Of a DNA stretch of 64,000 nucleotides, positions 1 through 7,702 are shown one piece after another. This stretch comes from Bacillus sp. FJAT-14578 (GTDB lineage Bacteria > Bacillota > Bacilli > Bacillales > Bacillaceae_H), in contig NZ_KI632508.1 in NCBI RefSeq assembly GCF_000504165.1, positions 131,116-195,115 on the forward strand, given 5' to 3'. The stretch's first letter is position 1; every line of letters starts with the position of its first letter. A program made the translations under genes and the position numbers. The notes beneath the pieces are model-generated. The model was not told where the DNA came from. It was given only the letters and a program-made list of their open reading frames with translations, and made no database searches.

Positions 1-505
1 TTTCACACTCGTTTCCCCTTCCCTCTCACGTAGTAAGTAATATCTCCTTTTTGGTTATCCTTTGAGATACGCTCATACTTTCACCATTAACACATTCGGA
101 GTTCGTTACTTACGCATTCGTGGCGTTGAAACACTATAAATTGTTCAGCCCTTCATAAGTTTACTCATTACTATGGCTTCTGCTGACTTCTTGCGATTAA
201 CCGTTTTCGACTGTACTTCTGTACATCCGCAAGACCTCCCAGGGTAAGGTAACTATCTTTCCTCTTTTACTCGTCTGATTTACCTTATAAAGTTACGCAC
301 ATCTTTTGGACTTTGACTTGTATTGGAGCCTCATCCCCTTTATAAAGCCTTAGTATCAGATTTCTGTACGTCGAGCCAAGATTTTATTCCACGCTTCCTC
401 CAGCCCCTACCTCACGATAAGTACCTTGCGCTTCCTTAGTGGTTGGTCGATGTGTACCCCCACAGTGGACTTTCACCACCTAGATAGTTGCCATGCCTGG
501 CACAC
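1..505 (-). mobile_element. Group II intron, 5' part (runs off left edge)
   Basis: Read on the minus strand, the element begins with GTGTG at 505-501 and continues leftward past the window edge. It contains segments typical of domain I of bacterial group II introns, such as GGTGGTGAAAGTCCAC close to the 5' end and GTCAGCAGAAGCCATAGTA further in. No open reading frame of the intron protein is reached, so the RT gene must lie outside. The 5' exon is a terminator-like stem-loop (511-538) followed by CATT, which resembles the target preference of class C introns. Class is inferred, not shown. Confidence 0.72.
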
Positions 506-510
506 AATGA

Positions 511-538
511 AAAGCTGCCATGAAAAAGGCAGCTTTTT
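511..538. terminator. Stem-loop terminator abutting the intron
   Basis: AAAGCTGCC, an 8-base loop and GGCAGCTTT form a stem followed by T residues on the plus strand; on the minus strand the loop precedes GCTTTTCATT and then the intron 5' end. It could terminate a plus-strand gene lying left of the window. Confidence 0.6.
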
Positions 539-595
539 ATGTACGTTAGGCTAGGTTGCAGGGTTCATTTTAATCTATTTTCGTTGATAAAACGG

Positions 596-647
596 TTGAA
601 TATTTCTCCTTTTGGTATATAATTACATTAAATCAATAAAAATTGAT
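596..647 (+). promoter_or_regulatory. Promoter and operator of the ArsR-type gene
   Basis: A -35 like TTGAAT (596-601) and a -10 TATAAT (618-623) are separated by 16 bases. Just downstream lies ATCAATAAAAATTGAT (632-647), an inverted repeat of the ATCAA-N6-TTGAT type bound by ArsR/SmtB repressors. Its position over the expected transcription start fits autorepression. Confidence 0.65.
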
Positions 648-663
648 ATAGGAGCTGATTAAC

Positions 664-984
664 ATGAATCCATTCTCATCACAAGATACATCATTAGAGT
701 CCACATTTGCCATGTATGAAGCAAAATTCAAATCATTAGCAGATCAAAAGCGGCTCCAGATTATGCACCTCCTTTGTCAGCATGGTTCCACTTGCGTTTG
801 TGATTTAAGTGAAATGATCGGGATGCCCCAATCCAAATTATCCTATCACCTAAAAATTTTATTGGATGCCAACCTGATTACAAAAGAAACAAAAGGAACT
901 TGGAGCTATTACGAGTTAAATAGCGAAGAGGTCAATCATTTATTATCACCTGAGCTCTGCTGTTTATTTCGCCCTTCTTGCTAA
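664..984 (+). CDS. ArsR/SmtB-family metal(loid)-responsive repressor
   Basis: 106-residue winged-helix repressor. The DNA-binding segment spans roughly residues 42-68 (DLSEMIGMPQSKLSYHLKIL) and contains the CVCDL signature (Cys44, Cys46) that binds As(III)/Sb(III) or other soft metals in ArsR. The C-terminus carries further cysteines (Cys99, Cys100, Cys106), as in arsenite-responsive homologues. SD AGGAG lies 9 bases before the ATG. A matching operator sits in the promoter and a second one lies directly after the gene, yet no ars efflux or arsenate reductase gene follows, so the regulon here looks broken. Which metal is sensed cannot be settled from sequence. Confidence 0.85.
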   Translation: MNPFSSQDTSLESTFAMYEAKFKSLADQKRLQIMHLLCQHGSTCVCDLSEMIGMPQSKLSYHLKILLDANLITKETKGTWSYYELNSEEVNHLLSPELCCLFRPSC

Positions 985-1000
985 TTTTTCCAAACTATAA

Positions 1001-1016
1001 ATCAATATTTATTGAT
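1001..1016. promoter_or_regulatory. Second ArsR-type operator, downstream of the repressor gene
   Basis: ATCAATATTTATTGAT has 7-base palindromic arms and closely matches the operator at 632-647. It sits where a regulated efflux gene would start, but no intact gene follows on the plus strand. Confidence 0.6.
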
Positions 1017-1119
1017 GAATAAAGTGAATAATATGATATATGAATATGCCATTCTTATAGATGAAAAACAAAAGGCGGTAGAAAGACGTACTGTCTGTAA
1101 GTGGGAATATGAGGAGGGT

Positions 1120-1284
1120 TTAAAAGGATTGATGGCCATTTACTCCCATACTTTCTGCATATTGACCGATTAACATATTGTTGGCCAGTGTTTGTTCGCT
1201 GGCTTGAGAGTTAAGAAAGATAAATATCCCGATCACCGCACAAGTAACAATTGCCCATATTAGCATAATAGCGTTTTTGCTCAT
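1120..1284 (-). CDS. Small single-span membrane protein (54 aa), unknown function
   Basis: A short frame reading MSKNAIMLIWAIVTCAVIGI at the start, with one hydrophobic helix (about residues 5-25) and a polar tail rich in Gln, Asn and Ser. GGAGG lies 9 bases before the chosen ATG at 1284; an in-frame ATG at 1290 overlaps the SD too closely. No family is recognised. It overlaps a short plus-strand frame (1033-1173) that lacks an SD and is judged less likely. The gene is too small for most gene finders. Confidence 0.5.
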   Translation of the reverse strand: MSKNAIMLIWAIVTCAVIGIFIFLNSQASEQTLANNMLIGQYAESMGVNGHQSF

Positions 1285-1461
1285 CGGCATTCTCCTCCAA
1301 TGTTTTTGTTAGAATGTATGTCTCTTCTTACTGAAACATTCAAAGATATACATGTCCTATTAAAAATTTAAAAGTGGATGAACCTTTTTTATGCTAATCA
1401 AGCTTTCCGGATAATTCCCCCGCTTAATGTCCCTTATGTGGTAAAGTGCATGAAATAAAAT

Positions 1462-1494
1462 ATAAGCCTTGTAAGCAAAGCTTATAAGGCTTAT
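1462..1494 (-). terminator. Terminator of the YppF-like gene
   Basis: 15-bp stem (one G-U pair) with a 3-base loop, followed on the minus strand by ATTTTATTT. The stem includes the stop codon of the upstream gene. Confidence 0.65.
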
Positions 1495-1703
1495 ATACAA
1501 ACGGAAGGATTATATTCATACATGAACATTGTCCCTTTTTTTGCTTTGCGCTTCTTAAGATCCGCAAACAATGTTTTATATTCAACCATAGACAATTCCC
1601 CGCGAATATAACTTTTCTGAATATAAACGATTAATTCATTCATGTGCGAGGGTTTTCTTTTTTTCATAAGTATAAACTGATGGATTAAGTCTTCTACTAA
1701 CAT
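1491..1703 (-). CDS. YppF-like small protein
   Basis: About 70 residues, basic, mainly helical. The middle segment (YIRGELSMVEYKTLFADLKK) matches my recollection of the Bacillus YppF family, which has no known function. The longest frame starts at 1721, but that stretch contains the SD itself (AGGAGG), so the real start is one of two adjacent ATGs at 1706/1703. A terminator overlaps its stop codon, so it is probably a single-gene unit. Confidence 0.55.
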   Translation of the reverse strand: MLVEDLIHQFILMKKRKPSHMNELIVYIQKSYIRGELSMVEYKTLFADLKKRKAKKGTMFMYEYNPSVCI

Positions 1704-1818
1704 CATGATCCTCCTGTTCATTTTAAAATTTGGTTACGCTTACAAAAAATCATAACATGAAATCTCTTCTTCATTAACATAAAACGTCAGACATTTTACT
1801 ACAATTTTCTCAATGAAT

Positions 1819-1847
1819 AAAGAAGAAAGCTGCCAATTAATGGCAGC
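1819..1847 (-). terminator. Terminator of spoVR
   Basis: GCTGCCA and TGGCAGC with a short loop, followed on the minus strand by TTTCTTCTTT. Confidence 0.75.
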
Positions 1848-1856
1848 CCCCCCTCT

Positions 1857-3269
1857 TTAAATGAACTTCCGGTGCATGCTCTTTCCATCATACGTGAATA
1901 CAACCGTTTTGTTTTCCAGCATGGTTTCCATATGGACCGCTCTTCCCCACAGCTGGTATACATATGGGACAACCTTTTCCAAATATTTCACATCGAGTTC
2001 GATCCCTTCAAACCAGTGTTTCAAGTACAATTCTCCATTTTTCAAGTAGTCGCCGTCATTCACGGTGATGTACGGAAACCCTCCATTTACCCTCATATTG
2101 ACGAGCTGATCCCGCACTTCCGTCCACTCTTTATCCACAATCTTGTAGTCTTTTCCTTGTTTTTGGAATAAATACATATCTTCTCGCATGACCAGATCTT
2201 TCGTTAAATAATTGCGGATAAATGAGATATCCGATTCGATTTCACGGACTTCAAACATTTTTTCTCTTCCCGATCCCGGCTCCGCCCCTTGGCGTTTCAA
2301 CTCTTTCGTTGGATTGTTGTAACGCTCTTCAATATCTTCGAAGATTTTCAGGCCGAGGTAGTATGGATTAATTCCTGTACGTGAAGGCTGGACAACACCG
2401 GCATTAAGTTTGGCGAATTCAATGGATTCCCCGCTTGTTAAATCCATCTCTCGTAAAATTCTTTGGTGCCAATAACTTGCCCAGCCTTCGTTCATGATTT
2501 TCGTTTCAAGCTGAGGCCAGAAATAAAGCATTTCTTCCCGCATCATCGTTAAAATATCCCGCTGCCACTCTTCTAAGTTGCGTCCGTATTCTTCAATAAA
2601 TAACAGAATATCTTTTTCCGGATTCGGCGGGAACTTTTTCATTTTTTTGGATGGTTTTGGCTTTTGGCGGCCTTTATAATCCAAATTCCATAAATCATCA
2701 TACGGGCTTAAAGAAGCTTCTGGCTCTTCTTCTTCTTCATCGTGAATGCTCCAGGCAAGTTTTGGACGCATCAACGATGGATCAATATGCTCTTGAATCG
2801 ATAATACTGCATCCAAAAAGGTTTCCACTTCCCTTTTGCCATGTATCATTTCATATTTTTGGATGCGGTCAGCTGTCGCTGCCATACTTTCGACCATATC
2901 CCTTTTCGTGTTGCTAAAACGAGAGTTGTTTTTGAAGAAATCGCAATGTGCTAACACATGGGCGACAATTAGCTTATTTTGAATCAAGGAATTGGAATCA
3001 AGTAAAAATGCATAACAAGGATCTGAATTGATCACAAGCTCATAAATTTTGCTCAATCCCAAATCGTAATGGAGTTTCATTTTATAAAATTGTTTTCCGA
3101 AGCTCCAATGTGAAAAACGTGTCGGCATCCCGTAGGCACCAAACGTATAAATGATATCCGCAGGACAAATTTCATAACGCATCGGATAAAAATCCAGGCC
3201 GAAGCCAGAAGCGATTTCGGTAATTTCATCAATCGCCCTCTCCAGCGCCTTCCGCTCTTCCTCTCTCAT
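1857..3269 (-). CDS. spoVR: Stage V sporulation protein R
   Basis: 470 residues, essentially the length of B. subtilis SpoVR, needed for normal spore cortex formation; in B. subtilis it is transcribed in the mother cell under sigma-E. The conserved SpoVR core is visible: SHWSFGKQF, HVLAHCDFFKNN near residue 105, NEGWASYWH near residue 265 and the GINPYYLG segment. The biochemical activity of the family is not established. SD GGGGG lies 8 bases before the ATG. It is followed by its own terminator. Its place beside yhdB and azr matches the B. subtilis map in inverted order. Confidence 0.95.
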   Translation of the reverse strand: MREEERKALERAIDEITEIASGFGLDFYPMRYEICPADIIYTFGAYGMPTRFSHWSFGKQFYKMKLHYDLGLSKIYELVINSDPCYAFLLDSNSLIQNKLIVAHVLAHCDFFKNNSRFSNTKRDMVESMAATADRIQKYEMIHGKREVETFLDAVLSIQEHIDPSLMRPKLAWSIHDEEEEEPEASLSPYDDLWNLDYKGRQKPKPSKKMKKFPPNPEKDILLFIEEYGRNLEEWQRDILTMMREEMLYFWPQLETKIMNEGWASYWHQRILREMDLTSGESIEFAKLNAGVVQPSRTGINPYYLGLKIFEDIEERYNNPTKELKRQGAEPGSGREKMFEVREIESDISFIRNYLTKDLVMREDMYLFQKQGKDYKIVDKEWTEVRDQLVNMRVNGGFPYITVNDGDYLKNGELYLKHWFEGIELDVKYLEKVVPYVYQLWGRAVHMETMLENKTVVFTYDGKSMHRKFI

Positions 3270-3575
3270 TTGTACATCCCCCTTTCGGTCTTATTCTCAA
3301 TTTATGAGCTTGAACAGGAAATGATGAAGCAAAAATCACAGAACTTGCCTTTCTTAACTATTTCTATTACAATACGTTTAAATGTTTAAACGTTTAATTT
3401 TAAAATTCAGGCTATATCAATTTCTAAACAATAGGAAAGACCCTCCCGCTTTTTCGTGAAAACGTCACTCTTTTCCATAACTTAAGCGATTTTTCACTTA
3501 AAGCTGCCTTATCCCCTTTAAACGTGTTAATTTCCATAATTGAACAAACTTGTCTATAACAAGAGGTGATCAGCA
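3270..3575. other. Divergent intergenic region with an 18-bp palindrome
   Basis: 306 bases between the divergently transcribed spoVR and aldehyde dehydrogenase genes. It holds both promoters, which I cannot place with confidence, and CGTTTAAATGTTTAAACG (3375-3392), a palindrome with 8-base arms that looks like a repressor operator. No small gene or RNA is apparent. Confidence 0.4.
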
Positions 3576-4943
3576 GTGATGATTCAAGATATTATCCATA
3601 AGCAGCGTGCTTTTTTTTCTACAGGAAAAACGAAAAAAATCGATTTCCGCCTTGAACAATTAGCCAGACTAAAAAAGGCAGTAAAAAATCACGAATCTCA
3701 AATCATTGAGGCCTTGAAACAGGATCTAAATAAATCCGAGTTTGAAGCATATGCCACAGAAATAGGGTTTTTATACGAGGAAATCAATTCTATGATGAAG
3801 CATCTGCGAACATGGGCAAAACCCAAAAAAGTAAAAACACCGATGACCCATGCGGGAGCAAGCAGCTACATTTATCCGGAACCATATGGAATGGCACTTA
3901 TTATCGCTCCATGGAACTACCCGTTTCAGTTGCAGCTTGCTCCTTTAGTTGGAGCGATGGGAGCAGGAAACTGTGCAGTTCTCAAGCCTTCCGAACTGAC
4001 ACCGGCAGTAGCATCCCTGCTGTCGGAATTGATTCAATCTACTTTTGATAAGGAATATGTCGCGGTCATTGAAGGAGGAGTGGAGACAAGCCAATCCCTT
4101 CTGACGGAAAATTGGGATTATATTTTCTTTACAGGCAGCGTCGAAGTCGGACGCATCGTCATGCAAGCTGCCGCGAGGCATTTAACTCCGGTAACGCTTG
4201 AACTTGGCGGGAAAAGCCCGGCAATTGTGGACGAGGATGCAAATTTAGAAATTGCGGCTAAACGAATTGCATGGGGGAAATTCACAAATGCCGGTCAAAC
4301 ATGTGTCGCACCGGATTATCTACTCATTCATTCGAAGGTAAAGGATCAGTTTATTCGTCTTTTCCAACGATACATCACCGAATTTTATGGTGAAAATCCG
4401 CTTGAAAGCGAACAGTACTCACGTATTGTGAGCGAACGCCATTTTCAGCGGCTTGTAGGCTTTTTAAACAATGGAAAAACAAGAATAGGCGGGCAATACG
4501 ACCAAGGAAGTCTATCGATTTCTCCTACTCTTTTAGACGGAGTAACATGGGATTGTCCCGTCATGCAGGATGAAATTTTTGGCCCTATTTTACCAGTGAT
4601 GGAATTTCATTCTTTCGAGGAAGTGACAGACCATGTTCAACATTCTCCAAATCCGCTGGCCCTGTACTATTTTTCGGAATCGGCTGAAAAACAAGAGCGA
4701 ATTCTTCAATCCATTTCATTTGGAGGAGGCTGTATCAATGACACAGTTATGCACTTGGCCAATCCAAATCTTCCATTTGGAGGGGTTGGAAACAGTGGAA
4801 TAGGAAGTTACCATGGAAAAAGCAGTTTTGATGTATTCACACATCAAAAAAGTGTGTTGAAGCAAACATCAAAAATCGATCCTCCATTTCGCTACGCGTC
4901 TTTTAAGTACGGTTTAAAATTCTTAAAAAAGATTTTTAAATAA
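3576..4943 (+). CDS. ywdH: Aldehyde dehydrogenase (YwdH-like, class 3 type)
   Basis: 455 residues, NAD(P)-dependent aldehyde dehydrogenase of the short class 3/fatty-aldehyde type, same length as B. subtilis YwdH. Catalytic residues are present: APWNYP (Asn114), VTLELGG (Glu209) and NAGQTCVAPDY (Cys243). The C-terminal hydrophobic/basic end (FKYGLKFLKKIFK) could contact membrane, as in fatty-aldehyde enzymes. The start is GTG 3576 or ATG 3579, both served by the SD at 3562-3569. It interrupts the spoVR-yhdB synteny known from B. subtilis, so it was probably inserted here. The true substrate is unknown; aliphatic aldehydes are likely. Confidence 0.85.
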   Translation: MMIQDIIHKQRAFFSTGKTKKIDFRLEQLARLKKAVKNHESQIIEALKQDLNKSEFEAYATEIGFLYEEINSMMKHLRTWAKPKKVKTPMTHAGASSYIYPEPYGMALIIAPWNYPFQLQLAPLVGAMGAGNCAVLKPSELTPAVASLLSELIQSTFDKEYVAVIEGGVETSQSLLTENWDYIFFTGSVEVGRIVMQAAARHLTPVTLELGGKSPAIVDEDANLEIAAKRIAWGKFTNAGQTCVAPDYLLIHSKVKDQFIRLFQRYITEFYGENPLESEQYSRIVSERHFQRLVGFLNNGKTRIGGQYDQGSLSISPTLLDGVTWDCPVMQDEIFGPILPVMEFHSFEEVTDHVQHSPNPLALYYFSESAEKQERILQSISFGGGCINDTVMHLANPNLPFGGVGNSGIGSYHGKSSFDVFTHQKSVLKQTSKIDPPFRYASFKYGLKFLKKIFK

Positions 4944-4962
4944 GGCTTTTATCGTCATCATC

Positions 4963-5013
4963 AAAAGGGGCTCCTGACAATATATCGTATTTTCGGAGCT
5001 CCCCTTTATTTTT
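4963..5013 (+). terminator. Terminator of the aldehyde dehydrogenase gene
   Basis: AAAGGGGCTCC pairs with GGAGCTCCCCTTT (one bulged base) and is followed by TTTTTT. Confidence 0.75.
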
Positions 5014-5130
5014 TCCCCATCATGATTTTTTATGCCTCTTGTCAATTGGACAGTTCCCCAACATTTACAGGGCAAGAAAACTCCATAAACAACACACAAT
5101 ATAATCAACTCCTCTAAAGGAGGGCTTACC

Positions 5131-5373
5131 ATGAATAACATTGATTATGATAAAGCACTATACTACACACACCGTTCACAATGGGACAACTTGCTGATTC
5201 TGATGGTTCGTACAAAAGATGATTTTCTTTCGAAAAAAATTGAACATTTTTTACATGCCTATAACTTTGAGCGAAACTATCGAGTGATTCAAGAAACACT
5301 ATACTCTTTATTGAGATACATTGACCATGCTTCAATTACATCGGAATATGAACTGTACGCTGACGAAGTATAA
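5131..5373 (+). CDS. yhdB: YhdB-like protein
   Basis: 80 residues, soluble, helical, with a conserved-looking core (DYDKALYYTHRSQWDNLLIL and KIEHFLHAYNFE). It matches what I recall of the Bacillus YhdB family, of unknown function. Position supports the call: in B. subtilis yhdB follows the azoreductase gene yhdA and precedes the spoVR region, and here it lies between the same genes. SD AAGGAGGG is 6 bases upstream of ATG, and a perfect terminator follows. Confidence 0.75.
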   Translation: MNNIDYDKALYYTHRSQWDNLLILMVRTKDDFLSKKIEHFLHAYNFERNYRVIQETLYSLLRYIDHASITSEYELYADEV

Positions 5374-5379
5374 ATGTCT

Positions 5380-5406
5380 CCCTGCCTTCATATATGAAGG
5401 CAGGGA
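5380..5406 (+). terminator. Terminator of yhdB
   Basis: CCCTGCCTTCA and TGAAGGCAGGG form a long perfect stem with almost no loop (TATA) before AATTCTTTG. Confidence 0.65.
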
Positions 5407-5428
5407 ATTCTTTGTTTGCCCGCACAAA

Positions 5429-5459
5429 GTGTTAACCCCATTTATTTTAATGTTGACAA
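5429..5459 (+). promoter_or_regulatory. BirA operator of bioY
   Basis: GTGTTAAC-N15-GTTGACAA is an inverted repeat matching the Gram-positive BirA box (TTGTTAAC-N15-GTTAACAA). Its right half contains TTGACA, a plausible -35, so BirA-biotinyl-AMP binding would block RNA polymerase. A second, better copy with the same spacing lies before bioA. Confidence 0.78.
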
Positions 5460-5517
5460 TTAACTTTTTTCCCCTTACCATTTTGAATAAGAATACATTG
5501 TTTATGGGGGGCTTTTC

Positions 5518-6123
5518 ATGAGGGGCAATAAAAAATTTCACACTCTAGATATCACATTGGTTGCCATGTTTGCCGCTTTAATGGCCATTGGCGCAAATAT
5601 TACATCATGGGCTCCGTTTCTCCAAGTCGCGGGTGTTCCACTGTCCATGCAGCCATTCTTCGCCATTTTAGCCGGGCTGTTACTGGGAAGCCGCCTCGGT
5701 GCGGTTTCCATGTTCGTATACATGCTGATTGGAATGGCAGGTGCGCCGGTCTTTGCAGGTTTTTCAGCCGGCGCTGCCGTTATCTTTAAAAGCACAGGCG
5801 GATTTATTTTATCCTATATCGTCGCAGCATATGTTGTCGGTAAGATGGTAGAAGCAAAGAAGGAGCCTCAGCTGTCTACCTTCATGATCGCTTCTTTTGT
5901 AGGTATCTTTCTTATTTATTTTATCGGAACCAACTATATGTACTTAGCCGTCAATTACTGGCTTTCTGCTCCAATGAGCTATGGTACTGCATGGAAGGTC
6001 ATGTTGTGGTTTGCTGTAAAAGACGTTGTCTTCACGATTGCCGGCGGCTTTTTAGCGCCGCGTATTTATCGTTCTCTTCAGCGCTCGGCCTATTTTGTCC
6101 AACAAAAGAACCGTACGGCTTAA
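5518..6123 (+). CDS. bioY: Biotin transporter substrate-binding subunit BioY
   Basis: 201-residue integral membrane protein of the BioY family, the S component that binds biotin and works alone or with an ECF energy module (EcfA1A2T, not encoded here). About six hydrophobic segments are visible, with family motifs MFAALMAIGANI near the start, PLSMQPFFAILAGLLLG and YMLIGMAGAPVFAGFSAG. SD GGGGGG lies 6 bases before ATG. A BirA box overlaps the promoter, tying import to the cell's biotin status together with bioADB at 34.6-37.7 kb. The gene is monocistronic and ends in a strong terminator. Confidence 0.95.
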   Translation: MRGNKKFHTLDITLVAMFAALMAIGANITSWAPFLQVAGVPLSMQPFFAILAGLLLGSRLGAVSMFVYMLIGMAGAPVFAGFSAGAAVIFKSTGGFILSYIVAAYVVGKMVEAKKEPQLSTFMIASFVGIFLIYFIGTNYMYLAVNYWLSAPMSYGTAWKVMLWFAVKDVVFTIAGGFLAPRIYRSLQRSAYFVQQKNRTA

Positions 6124-6140
6124 TTCCTGACCTTCACGAT

Positions 6141-6180
6141 AATAAAGCCCGTTCACCAGAAATAGTGAACGGGCTTTATT
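6141..6180. terminator. Terminator after bioY (works on both strands)
   Basis: AATAAAGCCCGTTCAC and GTGAACGGGCTTTATT form a perfect 16-bp stem with an 8-base loop, T-rich on both sides; it separates convergent bioY and azr. Confidence 0.85.
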
Positions 6181-6282
6181 ATTGTCGAGCTAGGCAAACC
6201 ATGTGCTGCCAACACTTCATCAACCCCTGCAAGACCCAAAGGAGACTTCAGTTCTCCTTTGGATACGAGTGAATTTTCTCCA

Positions 6283-6819
6283 TTATGCATGCAGGTGCTT
6301 TATGGCCTGATAGGCATGTATATAAAGCTTCAACTCGCTTACGACATCATCAACCAATTTTGATGCCTCTTCTGTTAAAGCTCCCTCTTCTGTGAAACAA
6401 ATCGGATCTAGCACGACTTGCTTTGGAATAACATTCGCATACAGCCCGCGTGCCACTACACGCATATTGTTTAAAGCGTTAATTCCCCCTTTGCCGCCTC
6501 CCGCTACTGCTAATAACGCCACAGGCTTATGTTGAAAATGCTGACTGCTTAAAAAGTCCAATGCATTTTTCAAAGCACCGCTCATCCCGCTATGATACTC
6601 AGGTGAAGTCAAAAGAATCCCGTCCGCCTCTCCAACCATTTTTCGCAGTGCCTGAACATCCTTTAATTCACTTTGGACAGCCTCACCGTTAAACAGCGGC
6701 AATGCCCACTCACTTAAATCAATTAGCTCCGCCCCGTATGCGCTGGCTGTGAAACGGCTCAGTATTCGTGTACGTCCTTCTTTTCTCGGGCTTCCATTTA
6801 TGACAACTAATTTCATCAT
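6283..6819 (-). CDS. azr: NADPH-dependent FMN reductase / azoreductase (YhdA)
   Basis: 178-residue flavodoxin-fold NADPH:FMN oxidoreductase, the size of B. subtilis YhdA (Azr), which reduces azo dyes and probably quinone-like compounds in the cytoplasm. FMN phosphate loop GSPRKEGRTR starts near residue 9; TSPEYHSGMSGALKNALDF (about 75-93) is the flavin-binding signature of the family. SD AAGGAG precedes the ATG pair. The order azr-yhcZ-yhcY-pgcA is that of B. subtilis. Confidence 0.9.
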   Translation of the reverse strand: MMKLVVINGSPRKEGRTRILSRFTASAYGAELIDLSEWALPLFNGEAVQSELKDVQALRKMVGEADGILLTSPEYHSGMSGALKNALDFLSSQHFQHKPVALLAVAGGGKGGINALNNMRVVARGLYANVIPKQVVLDPICFTEEGALTEEASKLVDDVVSELKLYIHAYQAIKHLHA

Positions 6820-6879
6820 CGATCTCTCCTTTAGTCCATCTCTTTACTCTTATTATAAAAAAAATAATCTTTTGCTAAA

Positions 6880-7012
6880 TCTTACCGAAGCTGGAACTTT
6901 TCCTACGAAAAAAGATGAGGAAATAAAACAAATATTTCAGACTAAAGTTGTAGGAAAACCAAAAGAGGGTGAGCCAAAGGATCAACACCAAGCTTTAACA
7001 CAGACTAATTAA
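6880..7012 (+). pseudogene. Possible C-terminal gene remnant
   Basis: A plus-strand frame reading TEAGTFPTKKDEEIKQIFQT and then a Lys/Glu-rich tail ends in TAA at 7012. Composition looks coding, but the frame has no start or SD of its own; upstream it only runs antisense through azr. I do not recognise the parent gene. It may be the tail of a gene lost from between azr and yhcZ, or chance. Confidence 0.25.
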
Positions 7013-7045
7013 TAAAAAAGGCCTCTGAGCAGCTGATTGGGTCAA

Positions 7046-7702
7046 TCACAGCCACTTTTTATTCTCGACAACGCCGTTTCTGACGGCAAATAGAGCCGCT
7101 TGCGTACGGTCAGCCAAGTTTAATTTGGCCAAAATATTGGATACATGTGTTTTGACCGTTTTTTCAGTGATATACAAGGCGCTGGCAATCTCTTTATTGC
7201 TCTTGCCTTTAGCAATTTCCACTAATACTTCTTTCTCCCGCTTTGTTAATTCTTCGATCGGTTGCTTTTCATCATTAACGGGTGAAGATAAATGTGTTAA
7301 CACGTGGGAAGTCACTTTCGGATGAAGCTGGCTTTCTCCACGGTAAACGGCTTGAATTGCTTGAACAAGTTCATCCGGCTCTGCATCCTTTAATTGATAA
7401 CCTACCGCACCCGCCCGAATTCCTTGAATGACATGGTCTTGATCCGAAAAGCTTGTTAAAATGAGTACCTTCACAGACGGCATACACTCTTTCAGCCTTC
7501 GAGTCGCTTCAATTCCATCCATATTGGGCATAACCAAATCCATCAACACAACATCGGGATGAAGTTTTTGCGCCAATTCTACTGCTTCGATTCCGTCCTT
7601 TGCTTCTCCTACCACTTCAATATCTTTTTGGGTTTTCAAAAAAAAGAGCAATCCTCTGCGAACGACATGATGATCGTCCGCAATCAATAACTTAATCCCC
7701 AT
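7046..7702 (-). CDS. yhcZ: NarL/LuxR-family response regulator YhcZ
   Basis: 218 residues: receiver domain 1-120 with acidic pocket Asp9/Asp10 and phospho-acceptor Asp55 (VVLMDLVMP), then a LuxR-type HTH (about 153-200, LTKREKEVLVEIAKGKSNKE). Cognate kinase is the adjacent yhcY; the start codon lies inside the end of yhcY (11-base overlap), implying translational coupling. I use the ATG at 7702, preceded by GGGGGG, not the longer frame from 7735. The pair corresponds to B. subtilis YhcYZ and is related to AirSR (formerly YhcSR) of S. aureus, a redox/oxygen-responsive system. A weak hairpin and T6 follow at 7013-7045. Confidence 0.9.
   Translation of the reverse strand: MGIKLLIADDHHVVRRGLLFFLKTQKDIEVVGEAKDGIEAVELAQKLHPDVVLMDLVMPNMDGIEATRRLKECMPSVKVLILTSFSDQDHVIQGIRAGAVGYQLKDAEPDELVQAIQAVYRGESQLHPKVTSHVLTHLSSPVNDEKQPIEELTKREKEVLVEIAKGKSNKEIASALYITEKTVKTHVSNILAKLNLADRTQAALFAVRNGVVENKKWL

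Noticed and set aside
1033..1173. Plus-strand 46-codon frame after the second ArsR operator
   Set aside because: No convincing SD and it overlaps a better-supported minus-strand micro-gene; kept only as a possible remnant.
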